Assembly: GCF_003443895.1 (NCBI RefSeq)
Contig: NZ_QQOA01000003.1
Span: forward strand, 124,001 to 188,000
Length of the DNA: 64,000 bases
Direction of reading: 5' to 3'
DNA from: Paraburkholderia phosphatilytica
Lineage (GTDB): Bacteria; Pseudomonadota; Gammaproteobacteria; Burkholderiales; Burkholderiaceae
Positions 16,715 through 28,754 of this stretch are shown here, one piece after another. The translations under genes were made by a program, and so were the position numbers. The notes beneath the pieces are model-generated. The model saw nothing but the letters and a program-made list of their open reading frames with translations, made no database searches and had not been told where the DNA came from. Numbering within the stretch: position 1 is the first letter of the stretch; the number at the start of each line of letters is the position of its first letter.

Positions 16715-19042
16715 TTAGCGGTGAACCTCATCCTCAGGCGGCATAGCCGCTTCTTCGAAGAACGCGCGCACCACGTCGATCTCCCGCGTCCGCTTGAACG
16801 GCGGCAGGCTTTGCCAGATGCGACGCCCATACGGTTTATCCACGAGCCGCGTATCGCAGATCATCAGCACGCCGCGATCGGTCTCCGCGCGAATCAGACG
16901 CCCAGCGCCCTGCTTCAACGTGATGACAGCCTGTGGCAACTGATGCACGGCAAACGGACTAAGCCCTTTCTTCGTCAGCGCATCGAGACGCGCGGCGAGT
17001 ACCGGGTCATCGGGCGGCGCGAACGGCAGCTTGTCGATCACGACGAGCGACAGTGCATCGCCGCGCACGTCAACGCCTTCCCAGAAGCTCTGGCTGCCAA
17101 CCAGAATCGCATTGCCATACGCGCGGAAGCGTTCGAGCAGTTCGGTGCGGCTCGCATCGCCCTGCACGAGCAGCGGATAACCCCAGCCGCGCGACTCGAT
17201 CGCATCGCGCAGTTTCGTCGCAATGCGATCCACCGCGCGCAGCGTCGTGCACAGCATGAACACGCCGCCGCCCGATGCTTCGATCGCGGGCAACGCCGCA
17301 TCGAACACGGCGTCGGTGAACGTCGGCGACGACGGCTGCGGCAGATTGCGCGGCACGTATAGCAGACCTTGCGTGCCGTAGTCGAACGGACTGGGCAGCG
17401 TCATCGAGCGGCGCGCATTGAGACCCATCTGCGCGGCGTAGTGCGTGAAGTCGCCCCGCACCGACAGCGTCGCCGACGTAAAGATCCACGCGCGCGGCAC
17501 GCCGGCGCGTTGCTTCGAGAAGATCGGCGCGACGGACAAAGGTGTCTCGTGCAACTGAACAGTATGCGAGAACACTTCGACCCAACGCACCTTCTCGTTC
17601 GGGTCGCCCTGCGCCGCGGCCGTGGCTGCCGCATCGCCGTCGGGCGTGGCCGCTTCGCGCTCGACAGCCGTCGGCGGCGTGGTCCAGCCGGCGAGGATGT
17701 CCTGCAGCTCGCGCGCGCGGCGCTGGCACGCGCCGATCGACTCCGCGCGTTCGGCCTGCCCCGCGAGCGTGGTCGAGATCGCAGCCAGTTCTTTCTCGAG
17801 CACGTCGAGCGCGTCGAACAGCGGATGATCGTCGGGCAACTGACCGACCGACACGCGCAGCACGTCTTCCTTGAACGCGAGGCGCACGTCGCGCGCGGCA
17901 CGTTCGAGCGATGCGCCGAGCTTCACCCAGTCCGCGGCATCGCGCGCATGACCGAGACCTTCGGCAACCGAGTCACGCGCAAGCTCCAGGAACTGCGCGG
18001 TCGAAAGCGTCTCGCCGAAGAACAGCGTCGCAGTCTCCGGCAACTGATGCGCTTCGTCAAAGATCACGGTGTTCGCCGTGGGCAGCAGTTCGGCCATGCC
18101 TGTGTCGCGCAGCATGATGTCCGCGAAGAACAGATGGTGATTGACGACGACGATGTCGGCCTGCTGCGCCTCGCGACGCGCCTGCATCACGAAGCAGTCC
18201 TTGTAATGCGGACACTCCTGGCCCAGGCAGTTGTCGCGCGTGGACGTGACCATCGACCACACCGCCGCCGTCTCCGGTACGCTCGCGAGTTCGGCCTTGT
18301 CGCCGGTGCGGGTGATCTTCGCGAAGCGCACGATCTCCTGCAGATACGACGTTTCCTGTCGCGACGGCAGACGGCCGTTGTCGGCCGTGCGCTGCAGATA
18401 GTAGTGGCACAGGTAGTTCGCGCGGCCCTTCAGCATCGCGACCGTGACCGGCACCGCGAGCGCGTCGCGAACCGTCGGAATGTCGCGCTGAAACAGCTGA
18501 TCCTGCAGGTGCTTGGTGCCGGTCGAGACGACCACCTTGCCGCCCCACAGCATCGCGGGCACGAGGTAAGCATAGGTCTTGCCGGTGCCGGTGCCGGCCT
18601 CCACGATCAGCGTGTTCTCGCCAGCATCCGCGGCTGAGGCCCCGTCCTGTGCTGCTTCCGCGCCCGCGCCGCCGCTCGCTTCGCCTGCGCCTTGCAGACG
18701 GCGTGCCGGGCGGCGCTGCGCTTCGAACATCGCGGGCTCGGGCAGCGCCTTGCCGGAGGCCTCCATTGCGGCTGCGACAGCACGCGCCATCTCGATCTGC
18801 GACGCACGCGACCGGTAGCCGTCGATCTGCCGCGCGAGCAGCCCGTTCGCGGCGAAGATGTCGTCGAGTTCGGCGATGCGTTTGGGGTTCAGCGTGGGCG
18901 CGTCTGCGCCCCGGCGCGCGCCTGCGGCAGCCGGGCCGGCTGACGAGGACGCGGACGAAGAAGCGCCGACGCTCGCGCCGTCGTCGCCGGACACGCGGGA
19001 AGAAGAAACATGCGGTGAATTCAAGGCAAGCGATTCCTGCAA
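16715..19042 (-). CDS. ATP-dependent DNA helicase of the YoaA/DinG (XPD-like) family
   Basis: Superfamily 2 helicase with an Fe-S cluster. The 775-residue product has Walker A EAGTGTGKT (148-156), cluster cysteines C212, C272, C277 and C283, and the DEAH box at 329-332. The later motifs include a GSQSFWEGVDVRG segment near residue 665 and QGAGRLIRAETDRG near residue 728. YoaA in E. coli pairs with the chi subunit of DNA polymerase III in repair. Residues 1-50 are Ser/Ala rich, and residues 95-145 before Walker A hold an Ala/Gly-rich insert. It lies 43 nt downstream of the YdcH-like gene on the same strand. Confidence 0.92.
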   Translation of the reverse strand: MQESLALNSPHVSSSRVSGDDGASVGASSSASSSAGPAAAGARRGADAPTLNPKRIAELDDIFAANGLLARQIDGYRSRASQIEMARAVAAAMEASGKALPEPAMFEAQRRPARRLQGAGEASGGAGAEAAQDGASAADAGENTLIVEAGTGTGKTYAYLVPAMLWGGKVVVSTGTKHLQDQLFQRDIPTVRDALAVPVTVAMLKGRANYLCHYYLQRTADNGRLPSRQETSYLQEIVRFAKITRTGDKAELASVPETAAVWSMVTSTRDNCLGQECPHYKDCFVMQARREAQQADIVVVNHHLFFADIMLRDTGMAELLPTANTVIFDEAHQLPETATLFFGETLSTAQFLELARDSVAEGLGHARDAADWVKLGASLERAARDVRLAFKEDVLRVSVGQLPDDHPLFDALDVLEKELAAISTTLAGQAERAESIGACQRRARELQDILAGWTTPPTAVEREAATPDGDAAATAAAQGDPNEKVRWVEVFSHTVQLHETPLSVAPIFSKQRAGVPRAWIFTSATLSVRGDFTHYAAQMGLNARRSMTLPSPFDYGTQGLLYVPRNLPQPSSPTFTDAVFDAALPAIEASGGGVFMLCTTLRAVDRIATKLRDAIESRGWGYPLLVQGDASRTELLERFRAYGNAILVGSQSFWEGVDVRGDALSLVVIDKLPFAPPDDPVLAARLDALTKKGLSPFAVHQLPQAVITLKQGAGRLIRAETDRGVLMICDTRLVDKPYGRRIWQSLPPFKRTREIDVVRAFFEEAAMPPEDEVHR

Positions 19043-19085
19043 AATCCGGACCGCGCGCAGCGTCGGCGCCTGCCACGCCGCGAGC

Positions 19086-19304
19086 TCAGTTCCGCGCGTC
19101 CGGTTCCAGCTGCAACTGCAGCAGGATGATGGTGTCCTTGACCTTGAGCTTGCGCTTTTTCAGGCGCTGCAGCTCGAGGTCGTCGAAGCCGGGCTCGTCC
19201 GACATTCTGTCGATCAACCGGTCGAGCCCACTGTGCTCCGACTCCAGTTGCAGGATCCGGTCGCGAAGTGTGTTCGCGTCGACGGCGTGACGGGGGTCGC
19301 GCAT
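19086..19304 (-). CDS. YdcH family small protein (DUF465)
   Basis: A 72-residue, highly charged, helical protein. The core LESEHSGLDRLIDRMSDEPG and the basic segment RLKKRKLKVKDTI match the DUF465/YdcH family, which is widespread in Proteobacteria and of unknown function. The ATG follows GAGGAGG, a strong ribosome binding site. It lies between the Gln-rich exported protein and the helicase on the same strand. Confidence 0.88.
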   Translation of the reverse strand: MRDPRHAVDANTLRDRILQLESEHSGLDRLIDRMSDEPGFDDLELQRLKKRKLKVKDTIILLQLQLEPDARN

Positions 19305-19379
19305 GCTCGCCTCCTCTTGAGAGCGGCAAGACCGCCAACGGGCAGGCCCGCCTGAGGTTGCTGTCCGGCAAAAAACCCG

Positions 19380-20390
19380 TTACTGATTCTGCTGTTGCTG
19401 TTGTTGCTGCTGCTTTTGCTGCTCGTCCTGCTGCTGTTTCTGGGCGGCCTTCTCGGCAGCCTGCTTCTGGCGCTCCTCGACGTCGGCCTTGTGCTGCGCG
19501 GCGTCCGCCTGCTTGCGCGCGTAGCTCTGCTGCTTCTCGACGCGCTCCTGCGCCTTCTGCTGCCCCTGCGCCTGCGCCTCTGCGAGCCGGCGCTGGTAGT
19601 CCGACTGCTTCTGATCGTACGCCTGCTGGTTCGCCGCCCGCTGCGGCGCACGGTCCCCGCGCTGCGTCTCGTCAATCGCATGTTGCTGCTGCTTCTGCTC
19701 GTACTGCTGCTCGTTGGCGGCACGCTGCGGCGCTTCGGCCGCGCGCTGCGCCTGATCGATCGCGTGTTGTTGCTGCTTCTGGTCGTACTGCTGCTGGTTG
19801 CGTGCTTCGTCCGCGGCGCGCTGCGGCGCCTGCGCCTCGTCCTGCGCGCGCTGCAACGCGAGCTGCTGGTCGCGCTGCAGCGCGTGCGCGGCGCGTTTTT
19901 CGTCGTCGAGCCCGAGCTGTTCCTTCCGAATGTCGGCCTGCACGGTGCGCATCGAGTCGCGCGCCTTGCCGAGGCAGTGATTCACGAAGAATTTGCTGTA
20001 GCAGTTGTGCTGCGCGACGCCATACTGGTAGTTGTTCTCCGCCGTGCGGCGATCGAGCGCCGCCTGCCGCGTATCGAACTGGTGATCGATATCCGTCGAT
20101 GCGACGTCGCCATTCGCGGTCAGGCCCGAGGCCGCGATGACCGGCGTCGCCGACGATGCACCGGCAGGTGTCCGCGTGCTGCCCTGCGGTTGCGGTTGCG
20201 TTTGCGTTTGCGGCTGCGATTGAAGCTGAGAGGCGCCGCCCGATGCATCCTGCGCGAAGACCGCCGGCGACACGGCGAGCGACAGTGCGGCGGCAACGAT
20301 CGCGAACGGGCCGCGCGCGAAAGGCCGCGCGAGACGGAAATCAGCTAAGAAACGGGAGGTCGACAACGTCGTGGATGAGCGGCTGGACAT
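19380..20390 (-). CDS. Exported Gln-rich repeat/coiled-coil protein
   Basis: The 336-residue product has a long signal peptide (hydrophobic 28-45, cleavage near AVFAQ). It is followed by a Gln/Ser/Thr linker (about 50-90) and a conserved-looking middle with a Cys pair (C130 and C139 in [20 protein letters not shown]). Three Gln-rich repeats come next, each beginning APQRAA (188-219, 220-247, 248-268), and then a long Gln/Lys/Ala coiled coil ending in a near poly-Gln run. Probably periplasmic or surface associated. A -10-like TAGAAT (20398-20403, minus strand) is only 7 nt before the ATG and no ribosome binding site is visible. Function unknown. Confidence 0.75.
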   Translation of the reverse strand: MSSRSSTTLSTSRFLADFRLARPFARGPFAIVAAALSLAVSPAVFAQDASGGASQLQSQPQTQTQPQPQGSTRTPAGASSATPVIAASGLTANGDVASTDIDHQFDTRQAALDRRTAENNYQYGVAQHNCYSKFFVNHCLGKARDSMRTVQADIRKEQLGLDDEKRAAHALQRDQQLALQRAQDEAQAPQRAADEARNQQQYDQKQQQHAIDQAQRAAEAPQRAANEQQYEQKQQQHAIDETQRGDRAPQRAANQQAYDQKQSDYQRRLAEAQAQGQQKAQERVEKQQSYARKQADAAQHKADVEERQKQAAEKAAQKQQQDEQQKQQQQQQQQNQ

Positions 20391-20414
20391 GCCCGAAATT
20401 CTAACATCCCGCGC

Positions 20415-20442
20415 TTGAACGTCCCGGCATTTATGGCAAAAT
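20415..20442 (+). promoter_or_regulatory. Predicted promoter of tex
   Basis: TTGAAC (20415-20420) and CAAAAT (20437-20442) are separated by 16 nt and lie about 90 nt upstream of the tex ATG. Four of six matches in each hexamer. It sits back to back with the -10 of the divergent Gln-rich gene. Confidence 0.4.
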
Positions 20443-20534
20443 GCCCCGCTTCGGCAACCCGGCCGCGAGCGGCGCGTCGCGCTTTGGACACGCCGCCGGG
20501 GCCTGATCCAGTCTGGCAGGAACCTGAACACGTT

Positions 20535-22889
20535 ATGACGGAAACCGTAGCACTCAAGATCGTCCAGCGCATCGCCACCGAACTGGCCGTGCAACCGCGC
20601 CAGGTCGCCGCGGCCGTGCAGCTCCTCGACGAAGGCTCGACCGTGCCGTTCATCGCGCGCTACCGCAAGGAAGTCACGGGCAATCTCGACGACACGCAGC
20701 TGCGCACGCTCGAAGAGCGGCTTCTCTACCTGCGCGAGCTGGAAGACCGCCGCGCCGCGATCATCGCGAGCATCGACGAGCAGGGCAAGCTCACCGGTGA
20801 ACTGCGCGCCGCGATCGAAGCCGCCGACAGCAAGCAGGTGCTCGAAGACCTGTATCTGCCTTACAAGCCGAAGCGCCGCACGCGCGCGCAGATCGCCCGC
20901 GAAGCCGGCCTGCAGCCGCTCGCCGATGCGCTGCTCGCCAATCCGCTGCTCGACCCGCAGACCGAAGCAGCGCGGTACGTCGATGCCGAGAAGGGCGTCG
21001 CGGACGTGAAGGCGGCGCTCGACGGCGCGCGCGACATCCTCTCCGAGCAGTTCGGCGAGACCGCGGAACTGCTCGGCAAGCTGCGCGATTACCTGCAGAA
21101 CCAGGGCGTCGTGTCTTCGGCTGTCGTGGAAGGCAAGGAAGGCGAAGAAGGCGAGAAATTCCGCGACTATTACGACTACTCGGAAACCATCAAGACCGTG
21201 CCGTCGCACCGCGCGCTCGCGCTCTTCCGCGGCCGAAACGCGGGTGTGCTGACGGTGAAGCTGGGGCTCGGCGAAGAGCTCGACGCGCAGGCGCCGCATC
21301 CGGGCGAAGCGATGATCGCGCGCCACTTCGCCATCGCGAACCAGGGGCGGCCGGCGGACAAGTGGCTCTCCGACGTCTGCCGCTGGTGCTGGCGCGTGAA
21401 GGTGCAGCCGCACCTCGAAAACGAATTGCTGACGAACCTGCGCGACACCGCCGAAACCGAGGCGATCCGCGTGTTCGCGCGCAACCTGAAGGACCTGCTG
21501 CTCGCGGCGCCGGCCGGCCCGAAGGCGGTGATCGGTCTCGACCCGGGCCTCCGTACCGGGGTGAAGGTTGCAGTCGTCGATCGCACCGGCAAGCTGCTCG
21601 CGACCGATACGATCTACCCGCACGAGCCGCGCCGCGACTGGGACGGCTCGCTCGCGAAGCTCGCGCGCATCGCCGCGCAGACCCGGGCCGAGCTGATCAG
21701 CATCGGCAACGGCACGGCATCGCGCGAAACGGACAAGCTCGCGAGCGAACTGATCGCGAAGCATCCGGAGCTTAAGCTGCAGAAGATCGTCGTGTCCGAA
21801 GCCGGTGCGTCGGTTTATTCGGCGTCAGAACTGGCGGCGAAGGAATTTCCGGAACTGGACGTGTCGCTGCGCGGCGCGGTGTCGATCGCGCGGCGTCTGC
21901 AGGATCCGCTCGCTGAACTCGTCAAGATCGAACCGAAGGCGATCGGCGTCGGCCAGTACCAGCACGACGTGAACCAGCGCGAACTCGCGCGCTCGCTCGA
22001 CGCAGTGGTCGAAGACTGCGTGAACGCGGTCGGCGTCGACGCGAACACCGCATCGGTCGCGCTGCTCGCGCGCGTGTCGGGTCTCAACGCGACGCTTGCG
22101 CGCAATATCGTCGATTTCCGCGACGCGAACGGTCCGTTCCCGTCGCGCGAGCATCTGCGCAAGGTGCCACGTCTCGGCGACAAGACCTTCGAGCAGGCGG
22201 CCGGCTTCCTGCGCATCAATGGCGGCGAGAATCCGCTCGACCGCTCGTCGGTGCACCCTGAGGCATATCCGGTCGTCGAACGGATTCTCGCGAAGGTCAA
22301 GCGCGCGATCGGCGATGTGCTCGGCAGCCGCGATGCGCTCGCGGGCCTGTCGCCCACCGAATTCGTCGACGAGCGCTTCGGTCTGCCGACCGTGCGCGAC
22401 ATTCTCGGCGAACTTGAGAAGCCGGGCCGCGATCCGCGTCCGGAGTTCAAGACGGCGACGTTCCGCGAAGGTGTCGAGAAGATTTCGGACCTCGCGCCAG
22501 GCATGGTGCTCGAAGGCGTGGTCACGAACGTCGCGGCGTTCGGCGCGTTCGTCGATATCGGCGTGCATCAGGATGGTCTCGTGCACGTGTCCGCAATGTC
22601 GACGAAGTTCATCAAGGACCCCCACGAAGTCGTGAAAGCCGGCCAGATCGTCAAGGTGAAGGTGCAGGAGGTCGACGTGAAGCGCCAGCGCATTTCGCTG
22701 ACGATGCGCCTCGATGACGATTTCGCGGGCGGTGGGCCGCGGGCTGGTGGCGGCGCCGGCACGGGTTCGCAGCAGGACCGCGGCGGACGCTCGGGCGGCA
22801 GCGGCCGCGGCTACCAGCCGCAGCGTTCGCGCGATCCGGAACCGGCCGGCGCAATGGCCGCGGCGTTTGCAAAGCTCAAGCAGCGCTGA
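20535..22889 (+). CDS. tex: Tex family RNA-binding transcription factor
   Basis: Cytoplasmic nucleic-acid-binding protein of the Tex/YhgF family, related to eukaryotic Spt6. The 784-residue product (start [19 protein letters not shown] at 20535) has the Tex N-terminal helical domain, the YqgF/RNase H-like domain around residue 328 ([18 protein letters not shown]), helix-hairpin-helix motifs near 500-570, and an S1 domain at about 655-725 ([20 protein letters not shown]). A Gly/Arg-rich tail of about 45 residues, RGG-like, follows the S1 domain and probably adds RNA affinity. Convergent with kup through a shared terminator. Confidence 0.96.
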   Translation: MTETVALKIVQRIATELAVQPRQVAAAVQLLDEGSTVPFIARYRKEVTGNLDDTQLRTLEERLLYLRELEDRRAAIIASIDEQGKLTGELRAAIEAADSKQVLEDLYLPYKPKRRTRAQIAREAGLQPLADALLANPLLDPQTEAARYVDAEKGVADVKAALDGARDILSEQFGETAELLGKLRDYLQNQGVVSSAVVEGKEGEEGEKFRDYYDYSETIKTVPSHRALALFRGRNAGVLTVKLGLGEELDAQAPHPGEAMIARHFAIANQGRPADKWLSDVCRWCWRVKVQPHLENELLTNLRDTAETEAIRVFARNLKDLLLAAPAGPKAVIGLDPGLRTGVKVAVVDRTGKLLATDTIYPHEPRRDWDGSLAKLARIAAQTRAELISIGNGTASRETDKLASELIAKHPELKLQKIVVSEAGASVYSASELAAKEFPELDVSLRGAVSIARRLQDPLAELVKIEPKAIGVGQYQHDVNQRELARSLDAVVEDCVNAVGVDANTASVALLARVSGLNATLARNIVDFRDANGPFPSREHLRKVPRLGDKTFEQAAGFLRINGGENPLDRSSVHPEAYPVVERILAKVKRAIGDVLGSRDALAGLSPTEFVDERFGLPTVRDILGELEKPGRDPRPEFKTATFREGVEKISDLAPGMVLEGVVTNVAAFGAFVDIGVHQDGLVHVSAMSTKFIKDPHEVVKAGQIVKVKVQEVDVKRQRISLTMRLDDDFAGGGPRAGGGAGTGSQQDRGGRSGGSGRGYQPQRSRDPEPAGAMAAAFAKLKQR

Positions 22890-22944
22890 TTCGTAGCGCG
22901 CCAAGGTTCGGGCGCGACACGCCCGAACCACGCCACAAAAGCAA

Positions 22945-22970
22945 AAAGCCCACGTAAAAAAGTGGGCTTT
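22945..22970. terminator. Bidirectional terminator between tex and kup
   Basis: AAAGCCCAC (22945-22953) pairs with GTGGGCTTT (22962-22970) around an A-rich loop, with AA preceding and T-rich sequence following, so it works for both convergent genes. Confidence 0.82.
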
Positions 22971-23022
22971 CTGCTTGCGTCGACCTATCGCGCGCGCTCG
23001 AAGGCGCGATTCGATCCCGCCA

Positions 23023-24909
23023 TCAGATCTCGATCTTCGTGCCGAGTTCGACCACTCGGTTCGCCGGAATGCTGAAGAAATCGGTCGGCTTCGCGGCGTT
23101 CTGGTGCATCCACGCGAACACGCGCTCGCGCCACACCGACATGCCCGGCAACTGCGTCGGCACCACCGTTTCTCGCGCGAGGAAGAACGACGTGTCCATC
23201 ATCTCGAAGGTCATATCGTGCGTGCGGCCGACGTCGAGCAGCACCGCCTTCACGTCGGGCGTTTCATTGAAGCCGTAGGCCGCCTTCACGAGATACAACC
23301 CGCCGCCGATCTCCTTCACCGTCACGCGGTCCGCGTCGTTCACATACGGAATGTCCAGTGTGCGGAAGGTCAGGAAAATCGTGCGCTCGTGCAGCACCTT
23401 GTTGTGCTTCAGGTTGTGCAGCAGGCTCACCGGCACGAGCGTGTCGCTGCCGGTCAGATAGATTGCCGTGCCCGACACGCGATGCGGCGGATGCGCGAGC
23501 AGCCCCTGCAGGAACGGCATCAGCGGAATACCGTCGGCGGCGGTGCGCTCCTTCACGATCATGCGCCCCTTGAACCACGTCATCAGCAGGAAGAACAGCA
23601 GCGCGCCGATGCACAGCGGCAGCCATCCGCCCTCCTCGACCTTCAGCAGGTTCGCGCCGAAGAAGCCGACGTCGACGATCATGAACGCGGTGATGATCAG
23701 CGCAACGCCGATCTTGTTCCACTTCCACACCTTCACCATCACGACGGCCGCGAGGATCGTGGTGATCACCATCGTCGCCGTCACCGCTATGCCGTAGGCC
23801 GCCGCGAGGTTGTCGGAGCTCTTGAACGCGATCGCGATGCACAGGATGATGAAGAGCAGCATCCAGTTCACGACCGGCACGTAGATCTGCCCGATCGACA
23901 GCTCCGACGTGTGCAGCACCTTCATGCGCGGCACGTAGCCGAGCTGGATCGCCTGGCTCGTCAGCGAATACGCGCCGGAGATCACCGCCTGTGACGCGAT
24001 CACGGTGGCCACCGTCGACAGCACGACGAGCGGCAGCAGCGCCCAGTCCGGCGCGAGCAGGAAGAACGGGTTTGCGATCGCGCGATGGTCATGCATCAGA
24101 AGCGCGCCCTGGCCGAAGTAGTTGAGCACCAGCGACGGCATCACGAGCGTGTACCACGCGCAACGGATCGGCTTCGCGCCGAAGTGCCCCATGTCGGCGT
24201 AGAGCGCCTCCGCACCCGTCAGCACCAGCACGACCGAGCCGAGCACGACGTAGGCCTGCAGCAGATGCGCGCCCATGAAGCTGTATGCGTAGTACGGATT
24301 GAGCGCGGCGATCACACCGGGCTCGCGCACGATGTGCCCGGCACCGAGCACCGCGAGCACGATGAACCACAGGATCATGATCGGACCGAACAGCCGGCCC
24401 ACCGTCGCGGTGCCGTGCCGCTGGATCCAGAACAGCACGACCAGGATGACAATGGTGAGCGGCAGCACGAGATGCGCGAGCTTCGGCGCCGCGATCTCGA
24501 GACCTTCGACCGCGGAGATAACCGAGATCGCGGGTGTGATGACCGCGTCGCCATAGAACATGCACGCGCCAAAGATGCCGAGCATGGTCAGCAGGCCCGC
24601 GGCCTTCGTCTTCGGATCGAACGAGCGCAGCGACAGCGCCATCAGCGCGAGCACGCCGCCCTCGCCGTTGTTGTCCGCTCGCATCACGAAGAGCACGTAC
24701 TTGATGCCCACCACGATGACGATCGCCCAGAACAGCAGCGAGATCACGCCGAGAATGGATGCATTGGTCAACGGGATGCCGTGCGACGGACTGAAGGCTT
24801 CGTGCAGCGAATACAGCGGGCTCGTGCCGATGTCGCCGAATACGACGCCGATGGCGGCGATCGAGAGAGAGATGAGAGGCTGCTTGTGCTCGTGATGAGT
24901 GTCGGTCAT
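23023..24909 (-). CDS. kup: KUP-type potassium uptake protein
   Basis: Low-affinity K+/H+ symporter of the inner membrane. The 628-residue product has the signature [19 protein letters not shown] (21-39) and about 12 membrane segments in the first 450 residues. A C-terminal cytoplasmic domain of about 170 residues follows, the normal layout. A -10-like TAGAAT on the minus strand (24946-24951) suggests a promoter about 37 nt upstream of the ATG. It shares a terminator with tex. Confidence 0.96.
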   Translation of the reverse strand: MTDTHHEHKQPLISLSIAAIGVVFGDIGTSPLYSLHEAFSPSHGIPLTNASILGVISLLFWAIVIVVGIKYVLFVMRADNNGEGGVLALMALSLRSFDPKTKAAGLLTMLGIFGACMFYGDAVITPAISVISAVEGLEIAAPKLAHLVLPLTIVILVVLFWIQRHGTATVGRLFGPIMILWFIVLAVLGAGHIVREPGVIAALNPYYAYSFMGAHLLQAYVVLGSVVLVLTGAEALYADMGHFGAKPIRCAWYTLVMPSLVLNYFGQGALLMHDHRAIANPFFLLAPDWALLPLVVLSTVATVIASQAVISGAYSLTSQAIQLGYVPRMKVLHTSELSIGQIYVPVVNWMLLFIILCIAIAFKSSDNLAAAYGIAVTATMVITTILAAVVMVKVWKWNKIGVALIITAFMIVDVGFFGANLLKVEEGGWLPLCIGALLFFLLMTWFKGRMIVKERTAADGIPLMPFLQGLLAHPPHRVSGTAIYLTGSDTLVPVSLLHNLKHNKVLHERTIFLTFRTLDIPYVNDADRVTVKEIGGGLYLVKAAYGFNETPDVKAVLLDVGRTHDMTFEMMDTSFFLARETVVPTQLPGMSVWRERVFAWMHQNAAKPTDFFSIPANRVVELGTKIEI

Positions 24910-25025
24910 AAAGCGTGAAATCCGTCCTCGCGGAAAACGAGCGCTATTCTAAACCCGGATTACAACCAGCCTTCCGCTGTTGTGGGGACACCACGCTGTA
25001 ATGCCGCGATGCCTCTGCAAACAGA

Positions 25026-25049
25026 AACGGAGCCACGAAGGGCTCCGTT
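25026..25049 (-). terminator. Terminator of the purA-phosphoribosyltransferase run
   Basis: Perfect 9-bp stem (25026-25034 with 25041-25049), 6-nt loop. Read on the minus strand it is followed by a T-rich stretch. It lies 54 nt past the phosphoribosyltransferase stop and closes the long minus-strand cluster that begins at ndk. Confidence 0.8.
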
Positions 25050-25102
25050 CATCATCGTGCAACGATATGACGCAACTACGGACGCCACCGCGCCCGAAGC
25101 GC

Positions 25103-25693
25103 TCAGGCGCCCGGCGTCGTCTGGTCCTGCGCGGTGCCGCGCTTGATCCATGCGCCCAGGTTGTGCGGGCGCACCGTGTCCCACTCCTCGAACGGCTGAT
25201 GGATCCATGGATTCGTCGGCAGATGCTGCACGTAGTAGTCAGGCTTGACCTTTGAGCACGCCTTGTACCAGAGCACCGCGGAACGCACCGAGGTGACCGC
25301 CGGATAGCGGTCCTTCAGGTGCTGCTGCACGCGCGCGAGCGTCACGCCCGAGTCGACCAGATCGTCGACGAGCAGCACGTTGCCGGACAGTTCGCCGCGC
25401 GTCATCGTGATGTACTGCGCGATGTCGAGGTCGCCCTGCTCCGTGCCGGCCGCTTCCCGATACGAACTCGTCGCGAGGATCGCGAGCGGCAGGTCGTAGA
25501 TGCGCGACAGTTGATCGCCCACGCGCAGACCGCCGCGCGCAAGGCACAGGATCTGGTCGAACTTCCAGCGCGACTCATGCACGGCGAGCGCCAGCAGCTC
25601 GATCAGACGGTGATACTCATCCCAGCCGACCCACAGGTTGCGGTCGTCGTTGCGCGGGTCTTTCATCGCGATCATGGGAACACCCTGTGTCAT
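25103..25693 (-). CDS. Phosphoribosyltransferase (purine salvage type)
   Basis: The 196-residue product carries the PRPP-binding motif VLLVDDLVDSGVTL (106-119) and a hood region resembling xanthine-guanine or hypoxanthine phosphoribosyltransferases. It lies 3 nt downstream of purA, so translation is probably coupled, and the context fits IMP/GMP salvage feeding adenylate synthesis. The exact base cannot be read from sequence. The first ATG at 25693 lacks a clear ribosome binding site; a second ATG at 25675 is possible. Confidence 0.88.
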   Translation of the reverse strand: MTQGVPMIAMKDPRNDDRNLWVGWDEYHRLIELLALAVHESRWKFDQILCLARGGLRVGDQLSRIYDLPLAILATSSYREAAGTEQGDLDIAQYITMTRGELSGNVLLVDDLVDSGVTLARVQQHLKDRYPAVTSVRSAVLWYKACSKVKPDYYVQHLPTNPWIHQPFEEWDTVRPHNLGAWIKRGTAQDQTTPGA

Positions 25694-25696
25694 CGA

Positions 25697-27052
<1,356 letters not shown>

Positions 27053-27206
27053 TTAGCTGGTTAAAAACGCATTTTACCTGGGTTCGCGGCCGGATTCGAA
27101 TTTTTCCGTTTCCGCTCAACGGTATGCGCGGTTTTCGGGATACGGGAAGACAGCTCGGACCGACTGTGCTAGCGGCCTGCGCGCGCTTCCCGCGCGTCGT
27201 CACGCG

Positions 27207-28358
27207 TCAGGGCCGTGCTTCGACGACCCACGCGCCGTTGCGCTCGACCAGCACGCGGTCGCACGCGAATTCGTCCAGATCGTGGTCATGGCCGGGCAGC
27301 GCCTGGATCACGATCTCGCCCGCGTCGCGCAGCGCGACGACCGCCGCGCGCAACGCGTCGTCGTGCTGCCACGGCGCGAGGATCGCGCTGCTGCGCGCTT
27401 CGACCGGCGAGATCCGCGCAACTTCTCGCAGATCGAGCGAGAAGCCGGTTGCGGCACGGGCCCGGCCGTATGCCTGGCCGACGTGATCGTAACGGCCGCC
27501 GCGCGCGACCGCATTCGGCACGCCGTCCACGTACGCAGAGAACATCACGCCGCTGTGATACGCATAGCCGCGCAGATCGGCGAGATCGATCATCACTTCG
27601 GCGCTGTCCACCTGGCTTGCGAGGAACGCGAGGTCGTCGAGCGCGCGGCCGATCGCGGGGGTGGCCGGCAGGCGCGCGCGCGCCTCCGTCAGGATCGATG
27701 CGTCGCCGTAGAGCGACGGCAGCGCACGCAGCGCGGCGCGAACCTGCGGCGCGAGCGGCTCGGTCAATTCGGCGAGGCGCGGCACGTCCTTGCCGGCCAA
27801 CGCGTCATACAGCGCTTCACCAAGGGCCGACGCGGTGGCATCGCCGTCGATCAACGCGGCGAGCACGCCCGCGTGGCACAGATCGAGACGGACCTTGCCG
27901 AGGCCAGCAAGATGCAGCGTGTCGAGCAGCAGCTGCTGGATTTCCAGATCGGCCTCGAGTCCCGCATGGCCATAGATTTCAGCGCCGATCTGCACCTGTT
28001 CGCGCGTAGCGTGCAGGCCGCGCGGACGCGTGTGCAGCACGTTGCCCGCGTAGCACAGGCGCGTCACGCCCTGGCGGTTCAGCAGATGCGCGTCGATGCG
28101 CGCGACCTGCGGCGTGATGTCCGCGCGCAGGCCCAGCGTGCGGCCCGACAGCTGGTCGACGAGCTTGAAGGTGCGCAGGTTCAGATCGGTGCCGCCGCTC
28201 GTCAGCAGCGACTCGAGGTACTCGAGCAACGGCGGCATCACCATCTCATAGCCATACGAACGGAAGCGGTCGAGGAGCCGACGGCGCAGCTCTTCGATCT
28301 TGCGCGCCTCGGACGGCAGCACGTCGGCAATATTCTCGGGGAGTAACCAGGTCGACAT
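27207..28358 (-). CDS. hisZ: ATP phosphoribosyltransferase regulatory subunit
   Basis: HisRS-like subunit that forms the hetero-octameric ATP phosphoribosyltransferase with the short HisG, at the first step of histidine synthesis. The 383-residue product begins [20 protein letters not shown] and has the class II synthetase fold with [20 protein letters not shown] and [20 protein letters not shown]. It lacks the active synthetase motifs and the anticodon-binding domain. hisZ next to purA is the usual arrangement in Burkholderiaceae. Its presence implies that the genome uses the short form of HisG. Confidence 0.95.
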   Translation of the reverse strand: MSTWLLPENIADVLPSEARKIEELRRRLLDRFRSYGYEMVMPPLLEYLESLLTSGGTDLNLRTFKLVDQLSGRTLGLRADITPQVARIDAHLLNRQGVTRLCYAGNVLHTRPRGLHATREQVQIGAEIYGHAGLEADLEIQQLLLDTLHLAGLGKVRLDLCHAGVLAALIDGDATASALGEALYDALAGKDVPRLAELTEPLAPQVRAALRALPSLYGDASILTEARARLPATPAIGRALDDLAFLASQVDSAEVMIDLADLRGYAYHSGVMFSAYVDGVPNAVARGGRYDHVGQAYGRARAATGFSLDLREVARISPVEARSSAILAPWQHDDALRAAVVALRDAGEIVIQALPGHDHDLDEFACDRVLVERNGAWVVEARP

Positions 28359-28521
28359 CGATACAGTCCTACGACGTTGTACGCGGCGCGCGGCGGCGCC
28401 TGAGAAGATAACAGCATTCGTTCATGATGCCGGCCACACAGGCCGGCGGCCGTCGGTCCGGTCGGTCGCGCTGAACTGCCTGACGTGACGCGGCGTGGTT
28501 ACCGCACACGGCGAAGCCCGT

Positions 28522-28713
28522 TCAGGTCGCGATCAGCAGCAGCACCAGCCCGAGTACCATCACGATCAGCCCGCCGATGCGGATATGGTGCACCGGCCGT
28601 TCGGCGATTCTACGAAACGTGTCGCGCCAGGCGCTGGGAAAGACGAAGGGAAACATCCCTTCGATGATCAGCATCAACGCGATCGCGAGCAGTAATGAAC
28701 CAGCAATGTCCAT
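28522..28713 (-). CDS. Small membrane protein, DUF2065 (YjeT-like)
   Basis: The 63-residue product has two hydrophobic segments (about 4-22 and 43-62) joined by a short polar loop, WRDTFRRIAERPVHHIRIGG. This matches the DUF2065/YjeT family found next to hflKC in many Proteobacteria. Function unknown, possibly linked to the HflKC-FtsH complex by context. Confidence 0.85.
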   Translation of the reverse strand: MDIAGSLLLAIALMLIIEGMFPFVFPSAWRDTFRRIAERPVHHIRIGGLIVMVLGLVLLLIAT

Positions 28714-28754
28714 GCGAGAAAGGCGCCGCGATGCATTGCCGCGGCGCGCCCTTG

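Noticed and set aside
19395..20348. A Leu/Arg-rich plus-strand frame that looks like a membrane protein
   Set aside because: It is the complement of the Gln-rich repeats (CAG read as CTG), which produces an artificial poly-Leu pattern.
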